A stretch of 50,530 bases of DNA from JAQUGA01 sp964521105 (GTDB lineage Bacteria > Bacteroidota > Bacteroidia > Bacteroidales > WCHB1-69). Positions within the stretch are counted from its first letter, which is position 1. Each line of letters opens with the position of its first letter. Below the pieces are notes generated by a model, which saw only the letters and a list, made by a program, of their open reading frames with translations, made no database searches and was not told the DNA's origin. The stretch is taken from positions 1 to 50,530 of the forward strand of contig CAZFPO010000012.1 in the NCBI GenBank assembly GCA_964521105.1, given 5' to 3'. A program made the position numbers and the translations under genes. This document shows, piece by piece, positions 43,292 to 50,530 of this stretch.

Positions 43292-43405
43292 GATGTAGCT
43301 TTGTCAAATTTAAAACCAGAATCAGCAATAGAACCATTGGAACAACTAAATATTACTAAATCAATTCGTTGTGATGAACGGGAACAAACATTTAATCGGG
43401 TTTAA
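43292..43405 (+). other. Short open segment of unknown origin
   Basis: A 37-codon frame between stop codons with protein-like composition (NLKPESAIEPLEQLNITKSI) and no start codon. It may be a gene fragment. Nothing recognisable. The rest of 43219-43462 shows no feature. Confidence 0.2.
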
Positions 43406-43462
43406 GTCAAAAAAATCAAGTAGTTAGAGTTTTTTTGTATTTCCTATTTAATAATTTGTGTT

Positions 43463-43555
43463 TAATATGTGAATTGATTAGTAATATCCATCAAAACAAC
43501 ATGCACTTCTTCGGCAAGTTCTAAACGACCTTTTGCCCAGCTTAGCAGGTAATAC
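43463..43555 (-). pseudogene. Remnant of a beta-helix gene tail
   Basis: On the minus strand the frame reads YLLSWAKGRLELAEEVHVVL, then MDITNQFTY-stop. It aligns with YLQSWAKGRFELADEE plus LTDIANQ of the beta-helix protein and its truncated copy. It is about 30 codons long and lies on the far side of the island beside fumC, so the tail has been copied at least three times. Confidence 0.75.
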
Positions 43556-43569
43556 TAAATTAATAGATA

Positions 43570-44949
43570 CTAAACCATATTCAAGGGATTTACCCATAAA
43601 TCAAAATCTTCTGGGGAAATCCCATTTTCAATCGCTGCTTGACGAAGCGTTAATCCTTCATGATGAGCTTTTTGAGCAATTTTTGCCGCATTGGAATAAC
43701 CAATATGAGGATTTAGGGCTGTTACTAACATTAGTGAATTTTGCAAATGTTCCGCAATTTTTTCATGATTAGGTTCGATACCTTCCACGCAATTCACTCG
43801 AAACGAGCGGCATACATCGGCTAGCAAACTTGCCGAATGGAGAATGTTTTGAATAATCACAGGCATGAATACATTTAACTGTAAATGTCCTTGCATGCCA
43901 CTGATGGTTATGGTTGTATCGTTTCCAATAACTTGAGCGCAAACCATCGTCAATGCTTCTACTTGAGTAGGATTAACTTTTCCGGGCATAATGGATGAGC
44001 CTGGTTCATTTTCGGGAATATTGAGCTCCCCTAATCCGCAACGAGGACCAGAAGAGAGTAAACGAATATCGTTTCCAATTTTCATCAAGCTAACAGCACA
44101 ATTTTTCATTGCCGAAGATAATTCTACAAAGGAATCGTGAGCAGCCATAGAAGATGCTTTACATTCGCTTACTTCAAAAGGTAAGCCGGTTTGTTTTGCT
44201 ATGTATTCAACGGCAATTTTGTCGTAACCTTCTGGTGCATTTAGACCACTGCCCGTTGCAGTACCACCCAAAGGAAGCTCAAATAAGTGCATACAACTCA
44301 ACGTGAGGGTTTCGAGTGTCGACTTCAATTGATGCCAGTACGATAGCATTTCCTGACCTAAGGTAACTGGAGTGGCATCCATCATGTGAGTACGACCAGT
44401 CTTCACAATATCTTTGTATAATTGAGCTTTATTTTTGAATGCTTCGGATAAATGTTCAATTTCAGGAATTGTCATTTCGTATACCAACATCGATGCTGCA
44501 ATTTTCATTGCTGTTGGAAAAACATCATTGGTTGATTGCGACTTATTTACATCATCGTTTGGGTGAACAAACAATGGTTTATGCTCCATGTTTTTATATT
44601 TCAGAAATTGAATTCGGTTCGAGATCACTTCGTTTACATTCATGTTCGATTGAGTTCCCGAACCTGTTTGCCAAACCACCAAAGGGAATTGTTCGTCGAG
44701 TTTTCCTTCGATAATTTCGTTACAAACCTTATCAATCCAACCCTGTTTTTCTTTAGACAACACCCCTGTTTTCCAGTTGGCATAAGCAGCGGCTTTTTTT
44801 ACTAGTACTATACTTCTAATGAGCTCGGCAGGCATCCGCTCTTTTCCAATTTTAAAATTCTCGAACGAACGTTGTGTTTGAGCTCCCCAATATGCTTCCG
44901 CTGGAACTTCTATTTCGCCCATTGAATCTTTCTCAATTCTTGTTTTCAT
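43570..44949 (-). CDS. fumC: Class II fumarate hydratase
   Basis: A 459-residue iron-free fumarase that interconverts fumarate and malate. Signatures are GSGTQSNMNVNEVISNR, KTGRTHMMDATPVTLGQE, the catalytic loop GSSIMPGKVNPTQVEALTMV and NPHIGYSNAAKIAQKAH. Length and start (MKTRIEKDSMGEIEVP) fit the family. It is the last gene of fsa-arsC-fumC, seven bases after arsC. Oxygen-stable FumC fits the other oxidative-stress genes in the window. Confidence 0.96.
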   Translation of the reverse strand: MKTRIEKDSMGEIEVPAEAYWGAQTQRSFENFKIGKERMPAELIRSIVLVKKAAAYANWKTGVLSKEKQGWIDKVCNEIIEGKLDEQFPLVVWQTGSGTQSNMNVNEVISNRIQFLKYKNMEHKPLFVHPNDDVNKSQSTNDVFPTAMKIAASMLVYEMTIPEIEHLSEAFKNKAQLYKDIVKTGRTHMMDATPVTLGQEMLSYWHQLKSTLETLTLSCMHLFELPLGGTATGSGLNAPEGYDKIAVEYIAKQTGLPFEVSECKASSMAAHDSFVELSSAMKNCAVSLMKIGNDIRLLSSGPRCGLGELNIPENEPGSSIMPGKVNPTQVEALTMVCAQVIGNDTTITISGMQGHLQLNVFMPVIIQNILHSASLLADVCRSFRVNCVEGIEPNHEKIAEHLQNSLMLVTALNPHIGYSNAAKIAQKAHHEGLTLRQAAIENGISPEDFDLWVNPLNMV

Positions 44950-44956
44950 ACATTTT

Positions 44957-45307
44957 TTATTTTGAAATCAATTCATCTACTCTCTCGGGAGGTCGACAAA
45001 CTACCCCTTTATACCCTTTAATCACAATTGGACGTTCGATTAGTTTTGGGTTTTCGACCAAAATTTGTATCCATTCCTCGCGACTAAACTTTTTGTTTTT
45101 TAATTGAGAAATAAAGACAGGCTCTTTTTTGCGAACGATATCCATTGGCTCAATGTTTAATAATCGCAATAAATATTCAATTTGTTGGTGTGTAAATTTG
45201 TTTTTAATATAGTCTATCACAACAATTTCTTCTGAAACTTTACTGCGTAAATCATCTAAAACCTGGCGACTAATTTTGCATTTTGGATTATGATAAAATG
45301 TATACAT
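44957..45307 (-). CDS. ArsC/Spx-family thioredoxin-fold protein (arsenate reductase-like)
   Basis: A 116-residue thioredoxin-fold protein. The active-site segment YHNPKCKISRQVL gives the single redox Cys of the ArsC/YfgD family. VVIDYIKNKFTHQQI and LIERPIVIKGYKGVVCRPPE are the family C-terminal landmarks. It is a glutaredoxin-dependent reductase by family; no other arsenic genes are nearby, so a general thiol or regulator role is as likely. The gap to fsa is three bases and to fumC seven. Confidence 0.85.
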   Translation of the reverse strand: MYTFYHNPKCKISRQVLDDLRSKVSEEIVVIDYIKNKFTHQQIEYLLRLLNIEPMDIVRKKEPVFISQLKNKKFSREEWIQILVENPKLIERPIVIKGYKGVVCRPPERVDELISK

Positions 45308-45310
45308 TAT

Positions 45311-45967
45311 TTATAGTTGAGATTTATTATAATCGTCTAAAAACTTTTTAAGCCCAGCATCGGTTAATGGATGTTTTATTAAAGCCATTAACGAAGATAA
45401 TGGACAAGTTGCCACATCGGCACCGGCTTCGGCACACTCAATAATATGCATTGGATGACGAATGGAAGCTGCCAAAATTTGAGTTTGAAATTGATAATTA
45501 GAAAATATCAGTACCATTTGACGAATTAAATCAACCCCATCTTGCGAAATATCATCTAATCGTCCAACGAATGGCGAAACGTAAGTAGCACCGGCTTTTG
45601 CAGCCAAAATTGCTTGTCCTGATGAAAAAACCAAGGTGCAATTGGTTTTAATTCCTTTGTTTGAAAAATATTTAATGGCTTTTAAGCCATCGGCAATCAT
45701 TGGCACTTTAACCACAATGTTTGGATGAATTGAAGCTAAAAGCTCCCCTTCTTTTATCATTTGTTGATATTCCACCGAAATTACTTCGGCACTTACGTCG
45801 CCATCTACCATTTCGCATATCGAACGATAATGTCGATAAATATTGTCGGTACCTTTTATGTTTTCGATTGCCATTAACGATGGATTTGTAGTAACCCCAT
45901 CAATAATTCCAAGCTCATTTGCCTCTTTTATTTGCTCAAGATTGGCAGTATCAATAAAAAATTTCAT
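45311..45967 (-). CDS. fsa: Fructose-6-phosphate aldolase/transaldolase-like enzyme
   Basis: A 218-residue TIM-barrel of the small transaldolase (TalC/FSA) group. The start MKFFIDTANLEQIKEANE, the segment DGVTTNPSLMA, the Schiff-base Lys in NIVVKVPMIADGLKAI and the segment TNCTLVFSSGQAILAAKAGA with YVSPFVGRLDD are typical. Transaldolase activity in the pentose phosphate pathway is the usual role in Bacteroidota. First gene of a three-gene operon. Confidence 0.93.
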   Translation of the reverse strand: MKFFIDTANLEQIKEANELGIIDGVTTNPSLMAIENIKGTDNIYRHYRSICEMVDGDVSAEVISVEYQQMIKEGELLASIHPNIVVKVPMIADGLKAIKYFSNKGIKTNCTLVFSSGQAILAAKAGATYVSPFVGRLDDISQDGVDLIRQMVLIFSNYQFQTQILAASIRHPMHIIECAEAGADVATCPLSSLMALIKHPLTDAGLKKFLDDYNKSQL

Positions 45968-46002
45968 GTTTTGTTTTTTTTAGTAAAGGTATTATTTTAA
46001 AC

Positions 46003-46032
46003 AAAAAAACCGATGAAATTCATCGGTTTTTA
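46003..46032 (-). terminator. Terminator of the T9SS redoxin gene
   Basis: AAAAACCGATGAA/TTCATCGGTTTTT forms a perfect hairpin with U/A-runs. It lies about 30 bases past the stop of the gene at 46059 and upstream of fsa. Confidence 0.8.
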
Positions 46033-46058
46033 ACAAAAAATAATGAACACCAATGTAA

Positions 46059-46832
46059 TTATTTCTTTATCACCTTATTAATTCCGATTAGTTCAGAATT
46101 ATTTAAGTAGCGAACAAAATACACCCCATTATTTAAATGAGATAATTGCAATTTAAACATTCCATTTGCAGAAGTTAAATCGGCAGTATAAACAATTTTC
46201 CCTAACATATCAACCACTTCAAATTGCATGCGATTGAATGAAGGAGCATTTACGTTTAACACATTATCCATTGGGTTTGGATACGAAGTAATAATTGGTT
46301 TTTGATTTTCTTCCACACCTGTTGGGCAAGCTTTCGCAGTACCACCACGATTTGTAATAAATGTTACTAAGGCTTGAGTGTTTGATAAGGGCCACATATC
46401 TCGCTCAACAATGTTTTTGTCAGGAGCAATTAAAATGTAAGTTGGAGTGGCTGGTATACCGTATGTTGAATGAATTGAAGCACCAAATGTGCTATTTACC
46501 ATTGGGTATTTATATCCATTAGCGTCGGCATAGGTATTTAGTGTAGCATCGTTATCCTGACTACTAATTGCAATAAAAATTACATTTCCGGTATTACAAC
46601 CAAAATTTTCAAATGCACCTTGATAATAAGGAGCGGTAGCAGCACAAGCAGGGCAATCTTTGTAAAAGAAATCAAGACAAACAAATTTATTGGCATTAAG
46701 ATAGCTAAATAAATTGTGTTGATTTCCCCTTGAGTCGGTAACTGTAAAATCAACCGCTGTAGTTAATGTAGTTTGAGCAAACGAAATCAACATTGAGCTG
46801 ATAAAAACAAATAAAAAGATAGATTTTTTCAT
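46059..46832 (-). CDS. Thioredoxin-like (TlpA/redoxin) protein with T9SS sorting domain
   Basis: A 257-residue exported protein. The signal peptide is MKKSIFLFVFISSMLISFAQ. The redoxin domain (about residues 25-170) has VCLDFFYKDCPACAATAPYY with the CxxC active site CPAC, and the cis-Pro region YGIPATPTYILIAPD. The C-terminal T9SS tail begins SYPNPMDNVLNVNAPS and ends INKVIKK. It is probably attached to the surface or secreted and acts on disulfides or peroxides there. Single gene with its own terminator. Confidence 0.9.
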   Translation of the reverse strand: MKKSIFLFVFISSMLISFAQTTLTTAVDFTVTDSRGNQHNLFSYLNANKFVCLDFFYKDCPACAATAPYYQGAFENFGCNTGNVIFIAISSQDNDATLNTYADANGYKYPMVNSTFGASIHSTYGIPATPTYILIAPDKNIVERDMWPLSNTQALVTFITNRGGTAKACPTGVEENQKPIITSYPNPMDNVLNVNAPSFNRMQFEVVDMLGKIVYTADLTSANGMFKLQLSHLNNGVYFVRYLNNSELIGINKVIKK

Positions 46833-47039
46833 ACTAAAAAGGTTTTGTTAAAAAATAATAGACATAAAATTACTACAAAAAGTTGTTTGAACTGACATGC
46901 TAATTAAACCAACTAAACAAAAGTAATAAAAAAGTTATTTATGACGAAATACAAAACTTAGATTAACGGAAGTTCATCTTAGTTCAATTAATAAATGCAA
47001 CATTTCGGTAATTTTATGTTTTGCTATAAATTTAATTTT

Positions 47040-48176
47040 CTAAAGAAATAAGATTTTTTTCAACATGGTTTTATTGTCTGAAACAATTTTGAATACATAT
47101 ATTCCTTTGTTAAAACCACTTATATTAATATCAAATTTCTGTTGACAGATTTCCTGTTCTGACATTAGTTTTCCTATATTGTTATATATCAAAACTTTTG
47201 TTGTTTTATTTTTCAAAACCAAATTGTTCAACTCTATTGTGATAACATCTTTAGCTGGGTTTGGGTAAATTTTATAGTCAAACATTAAGGAAGATTCTTC
47301 CATCGAATTTGGTTCACCTCCTCTATAGCAACTAGCAAAATCTGCCCATGTATTTGTTGGCGGCATTATCAGAGGTGTTCCCTTGTAAGCTGAATCACCA
47401 ACAAAAGTGATCGGTATTATCGTATTTGGATTAAACAGATTACCGCTACCCAATCCAATATAAAAAACATCATTTAATAAAAAACATCCGTATGCATTGC
47501 CGGTATTTAATTTTAATGGATATTGCTTGATGATTTCACCAGAGGGAGAGATAACGTTTATGATTTTATCCATACTAAGTTCTGTGGAAGTTACAAACCA
47601 AATATTTTCATTGATATCAACAGCAACATCAGCAACAGCAAAGTAGTTTGTCCAGTTGCTATAAATAGTAGTGTAGGATAATCCATCATATTTTATTATT
47701 AAGCCTGCTAAACTTGCTGAGTATTGAAGATACAAGTAATTGCCACTTCCACCACAATTACCATAAGTATGTGGGGCTACTTGTGAAACGGTATCCCAGC
47801 TTCCGTCTCCGTTTAAATAGGAAAGATTTCCGCCACTCATATTTGTATAAAAAGTTGGACTAAATGAGCCGTTGTTTAAATTGTTGCATACCGCGAGTGA
47901 TTGACCTGGAGCCGAAGTGCATACAATACTATCGGGTATGATTGTATTGCCGTCAATAATGAATTTTTGTATCATACCATTGGCATCAATTGCCCAAAAA
48001 CTATTTAATCCGCAAACAATTTCTACTTTAGTTTTGATTAATGTTTCATTTCTATTCACAAAACGACTATCGATTTGTGTAGAATCATTTGAGAATGAAT
48101 TAAACTGACAAAATGCTTGCATTGTAATCAAATTAGCAGAAATCGACAATACAATAAATAAATTAATTTTTCTCAT
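47040..48176 (-). CDS. Secreted protein of unknown function with T9SS sorting domain
   Basis: A 378-residue protein. Signal peptide region LFIVLSISANLITMQAFCQ. The middle ~270 residues carry propeller-like strand repeats (NSFWAIDANGMIQKFIIDGN, AVADVAVDINENIWFVTSTE, INVISPSGEIIKQYPLKLN, FLLNDVFYIGLGSGN), suggesting a beta-propeller. The C-terminal T9SS domain starts YKIYPNPAKDVITIELNN and ends LKKILFL. Function unknown. Single gene; about 200 bases on the 3' side and 360 on the 5' side have no gene. Confidence 0.82.
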   Translation of the reverse strand: MRKINLFIVLSISANLITMQAFCQFNSFSNDSTQIDSRFVNRNETLIKTKVEIVCGLNSFWAIDANGMIQKFIIDGNTIIPDSIVCTSAPGQSLAVCNNLNNGSFSPTFYTNMSGGNLSYLNGDGSWDTVSQVAPHTYGNCGGSGNYLYLQYSASLAGLIIKYDGLSYTTIYSNWTNYFAVADVAVDINENIWFVTSTELSMDKIINVISPSGEIIKQYPLKLNTGNAYGCFLLNDVFYIGLGSGNLFNPNTIIPITFVGDSAYKGTPLIMPPTNTWADFASCYRGGEPNSMEESSLMFDYKIYPNPAKDVITIELNNLVLKNKTTKVLIYNNIGKLMSEQEICQQKFDINISGFNKGIYVFKIVSDNKTMLKKILFL

Positions 48177-48540
48177 AGGTTTGTGTTTTGTAAGTTTAGA
48201 TACTAAAATTTACAATTTAAGTTTAAAAAAAAGTTATTCAAACATATTAAAACTAAAATGCAAGAGTATATAAAACAAATTAATATAACAGTTAATTATT
48301 TGTTATACTTTACACGTGTTGATTGTTTCATAAATACAATATTTTATCTAAAATTGATGTTTTTAACGCTTGAGATTTTTGCCTAAGGCTGATGTTAAAA
48401 TATAAAAGCTAGCAACATGTAGGATTCAGTCTTAAATTTTTTCATGGAACAATTATGATGAGATTTGATTTTTTTTCTTCAAAAATTGAATTAAATGAGT
48501 CGATTATTCTATTACCTTTGTACATTGAAAAAAAGCTAAA
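48177..48540. other. Non-coding stretch between divergent genes
   Basis: About 360 AT-rich bases. The only visible items are the -7 box at 48513-48520 and a weak inverted pair TTTTAAC/GTTAAAA near 48360-48400. No gene is seen. Confidence 0.6.
48513..48520 (+). promoter_or_regulatory. Putative -7 box of the dapF operon
   Basis: TACCTTTG fits TAnnTTTG and lies 20 bases before the ATG at 48541. A TTG at 48486-48488 is 24 bases upstream, slightly longer than the usual spacing. Confidence 0.5.
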
Positions 48541-49239
48541 ATGCTAAAGCACAAACAAAAAAAATGGCGACAGATTCGTCTGTTTATCTTTGGAACCCTT
48601 GTTGGGTTAATGGTAGGTGTGAGTGTATTTTGGTGGCTTACTTATTTTAATAAGTCGGATTGGTATTTTACTAAAAAAATAAATAATTGGGTCGAAAACT
48701 TGTTTTCAAGTTCTGCCGAACTTGAAAACAAAGAAGCAGCATTATACAAAACCGAAAATAATTCAAATCCTAAAAAAAACATTATTGAAGAAGATACTAT
48801 TAATTTGGACGAATATAGCGATGAGTTTTTTTACGAAAATTCCGAACCATTAGTCTTTTCGGATACTACTATCGACACTTCCAATGAAAACAATCAGGAC
48901 AATTCAACGGAACACTCGGATGTTAGAAAAGATGAACTCTTACTTGTAAAAGACATCGTATTTAACACCGATAAAGATTTATTACTTGATTCCTTAATGG
49001 GTGTTACCAACAAAGGACAGGAAACAGTATCCGTAACTGTTGAATTTTGGGAATCGCCAATTAATTTCAGAGGATATAAACGTTCCCCAAAGAAAATCAT
49101 CATTTTTGGTGCAAAAAACCATGAAAATGTGGAGTTTAAAATGAAAAACGGCAAATTAATAATGACCGATAATAACTCTAAGTATCTTTTACGATATTCG
49201 AACGTGTTTTTAAAATTTGAACCTTTAACTGCAAAGTAA
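48541..49239 (+). CDS. Single-pass membrane protein of unknown function
   Basis: A 232-residue protein with a very basic N-terminus (MLKHKQKKWRQIRL) and one transmembrane helix (FIFGTLVGLMVGVSVFWWL, about residues 15-33). A long acidic, Asn/Glu-rich linker (residues about 70-145) leads to a folded C-terminal part (VSVTVEFWESPINFRGYKRS, KKIIIFGAKNHENVEFKMKN). The basic side is inside, so the C-terminal part faces the periplasm. dapF starts one base after its stop, so they are co-translated. A cell-envelope role fits the dapF neighbour, without further proof. Confidence 0.82.
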   Translation: MLKHKQKKWRQIRLFIFGTLVGLMVGVSVFWWLTYFNKSDWYFTKKINNWVENLFSSSAELENKEAALYKTENNSNPKKNIIEEDTINLDEYSDEFFYENSEPLVFSDTTIDTSNENNQDNSTEHSDVRKDELLLVKDIVFNTDKDLLLDSLMGVTNKGQETVSVTVEFWESPINFRGYKRSPKKIIIFGAKNHENVEFKMKNGKLIMTDNNSKYLLRYSNVFLKFEPLTAK

Positions 49240-49240
49240 T

Positions 49241-50038
49241 ATGGATTTAACGTTTCATAAATACCACGGAGCTGGTAATGATTTTATTTTAATCGATAAT
49301 CGTTATGAAAATATCAAATTATCGAACAATCAAATCCATTTTTTATGCAATAGGCATCTCGGAATTGGTGCCGATGGACTCATAGAGTTACTTCCATCTA
49401 TGAATGATACTGCCCATTTTAAGATGCGTTATTATAATTCGGATGGTTTGGAAGGTAGTATGTGCGGAAATGGTGGAAGATCTATAGTGGCTTTTGCTCA
49501 CGAACTCGGAATAATTAAAAAAGAAGTCGTTTTTGAAGCTTTTGACGGACTTCATCAAGCATCTATTAACTCATATTCAAATAATGAGTGGATTATTGAA
49601 TTACAAATGAGCGATGTATCAAAGATTAAAGAATTGGATGATAATGAGTTTTTTTTAAACACAGGTTCTCCACATTTGGTTGTTTTTGTACATAAAGTTT
49701 CGTTGGTTGATGTGGAAGGAATGGGTAAAATGTTGCGTAATCAAAAGCGTTTTGCCCCCGATGGCACCAATGTAAATTTTGTTTCGGCGGATCAAGGAAT
49801 AATTAATGTAAAAACCTACGAACGTGGTGTGGAAGCCGAGACTCTTTCGTGTGGAACTGGTGTAACTGCATCGGCAATAGCAGCTAAACGCTACTACCAA
49901 TTAGCAGAAAATAAAATTTCGGTACACACGTCGGGTGGAAATTTTACCGTTGAATTTGAAGAAAACAAGGACATCTTTTCAAATATAAAACTAACAGGAC
50001 CCGTTCATCATGTGTTTTCGGGAAAAATCACAGTGTAA
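49241..50038 (+). CDS. dapF: Diaminopimelate epimerase
   Basis: A 265-residue racemase-like enzyme that converts LL- to meso-diaminopimelate for lysine and peptidoglycan. The start FHKYHGAGNDFILID is the family signature. The two catalytic cysteines are in GSMCGNGGRSIVAFAHELG and SCGTGVTASAIAA. NSDGLEG and FAPDGTNVNFV are also conserved. The 3' end overlaps the convergent S41 protease gene by eleven bases. Confidence 0.95.
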   Translation: MDLTFHKYHGAGNDFILIDNRYENIKLSNNQIHFLCNRHLGIGADGLIELLPSMNDTAHFKMRYYNSDGLEGSMCGNGGRSIVAFAHELGIIKKEVVFEAFDGLHQASINSYSNNEWIIELQMSDVSKIKELDDNEFFLNTGSPHLVVFVHKVSLVDVEGMGKMLRNQKRFAPDGTNVNFVSADQGIINVKTYERGVEAETLSCGTGVTASAIAAKRYYQLAENKISVHTSGGNFTVEFEENKDIFSNIKLTGPVHHVFSGKITV

Positions 50039-50530
50039 TCCTACTTAAAATAAATTCCCAAATTCTTTCTTCCTTATCTAATCCATATTCTAACGGTAAT
50101 TTGAGTTGAATATCTGGTGGTATTCCAGCTCCTTGAACTTTAAAATTCAGCCCTCTGAAACTCGTTACTGGCATTCGACAAACAATTCCACCTGGTAAAT
50201 TAAAGGTGGTTGTATATCCCGCAGTTCCTCCTGTGTTTTCGCCAATTACAACTGAGTTTGGAAAGGTTTTTAATGCTAAAATTGAGTACTCGGACTGACT
50301 AACACTACTAGCATCAGAAAGAATAAGTAAATTGCCTTGATAAGCATTCATTTTGTTATATTCGGTATAAATGGTGTCGTTTTCGATAAACTGTCCTAAA
50401 CATGTTTTGTCGGGTGTTGAAAAAATTGCAAAAGGATTTGGTTTATTCATTAACCACGAACATAATAAATCGATGGTTGAGTTTGGATATCCACGAGCAT
50501 CAACGACCAGATATTTTGAATTATTTAAAA
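50028..50530 (-). CDS. S41-family peptidase, C-terminal part (runs off the window)
   Basis: The frame is open to the window edge, so only the C-terminal ~167 residues are seen. YLVVDARGYPN at the edge is the substrate-binding strand motif of the S41 fold (LxxDxRxN type). The catalytic region is LILSDASSVSQSEYSILALK (Ser in SQSE), followed by VIGENTGGTAGYTTTFNLPG, as in C-terminal processing and tricorn-core proteases. Cell location cannot be told without the N-terminus. Confidence 0.85.
   Translation of the reverse strand, partial: LNNSKYLVVDARGYPNSTIDLLCSWLMNKPNPFAIFSTPDKTCLGQFIENDTIYTEYNKMNAYQGNLLILSDASSVSQSEYSILALKTFPNSVVIGENTGGTAGYTTTFNLPGGIVCRMPVTSFRGLNFKVQGAGIPPDIQLKLPLEYGLDKEERIWEFILSRITL

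Noticed and set aside
44957..45307. Arsenic resistance operon
   Set aside because: Only an ArsC/Spx-like protein is present, between central-metabolism genes; no arsR, arsB or acr3 nearby.

Overview
The window looks like a chromosomal segment of an AT-rich Bacteroidota species, most likely an anaerobic or microaerophilic member of the Bacteroidales/Marinilabiliales side of the phylum. The grounds are TAnnTTTG-type -7 promoter boxes, several secreted proteins ending in type IX secretion (T9SS) sorting domains, a BtuB-BtuG-type vitamin B12 uptake pair, a fused E1 alpha/beta 2-oxoacid dehydrogenase, a ferredoxin-linked 2-oxoacid oxidoreductase, and a rubrerythrin/rubredoxin oxygen-defence cluster. 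No rRNA, CRISPR array, integrase or transposase was found.

Layout. 1-1850: lipoprotein and an apparently exported superoxide dismutase (minus). 2025-4853: korDABC operon with a good promoter and a terminator. 4880-6010: membrane-anchored EEP-family protein. 6236-8470: GH3-family acyl-amido synthetase with a LysE exporter. 8462-9211: ThpR and a tRNA-Ala(GGC) with promoter and terminator. 9371-11337: truncated DsrE, rubrerythrin, flavin reductase-rubredoxin fusion and a rhodanese remnant. 11487-14176: coiled-coil protein, comF, fabD. 14188-17507: cobalamin riboswitch, btuB and a btuG-like beta-propeller lipoprotein. 17637-22345: E1 fusion, trpS, hflX. 22384-29013: radical SAM protein, hydrolase, YfcH-type epimerase, then an operon rfbA, SDR, polyprenyl synthase, sirtuin. 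29190-33703: ileS, dksA-like, lspA. 33567-36111: a hipBST-like three-gene toxin-antitoxin cassette lying between ~220-bp direct repeats. 36025-43555: a T9SS-substrate island built by tandem duplication. 43570-45967: fsa, arsC-like, fumC. 46059-48176: two more T9SS substrates. 48541-50530: membrane protein, dapF and the end of an S41 protease.

How the genes relate. KorDABC and the E1 fusion give two routes for oxidative decarboxylation of 2-oxoacids, one ferredoxin-linked and one belonging to an NAD-linked complex. SOD, rubrerythrin and the rubredoxin fusion suggest defence against oxygen in an otherwise anaerobic lifestyle. B12 appears to be scavenged, with import repressed through the riboswitch. 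The T9SS substrates build surface or secreted adhesin/redox proteins, and LspA matures the lipoproteins.

The most interesting part is 33.5-43.6 kb. A kinase toxin split as HipB-HipS-HipT, with two operator-like palindromes, sits inside a duplicated lspA-tail/T9SS-tail segment. Next to it are a highly structured non-coding stretch and T9SS genes whose 3' ends are identical while their 5' parts have diverged. trpS, the target of the characterised E. coli HipT, is also in this window.
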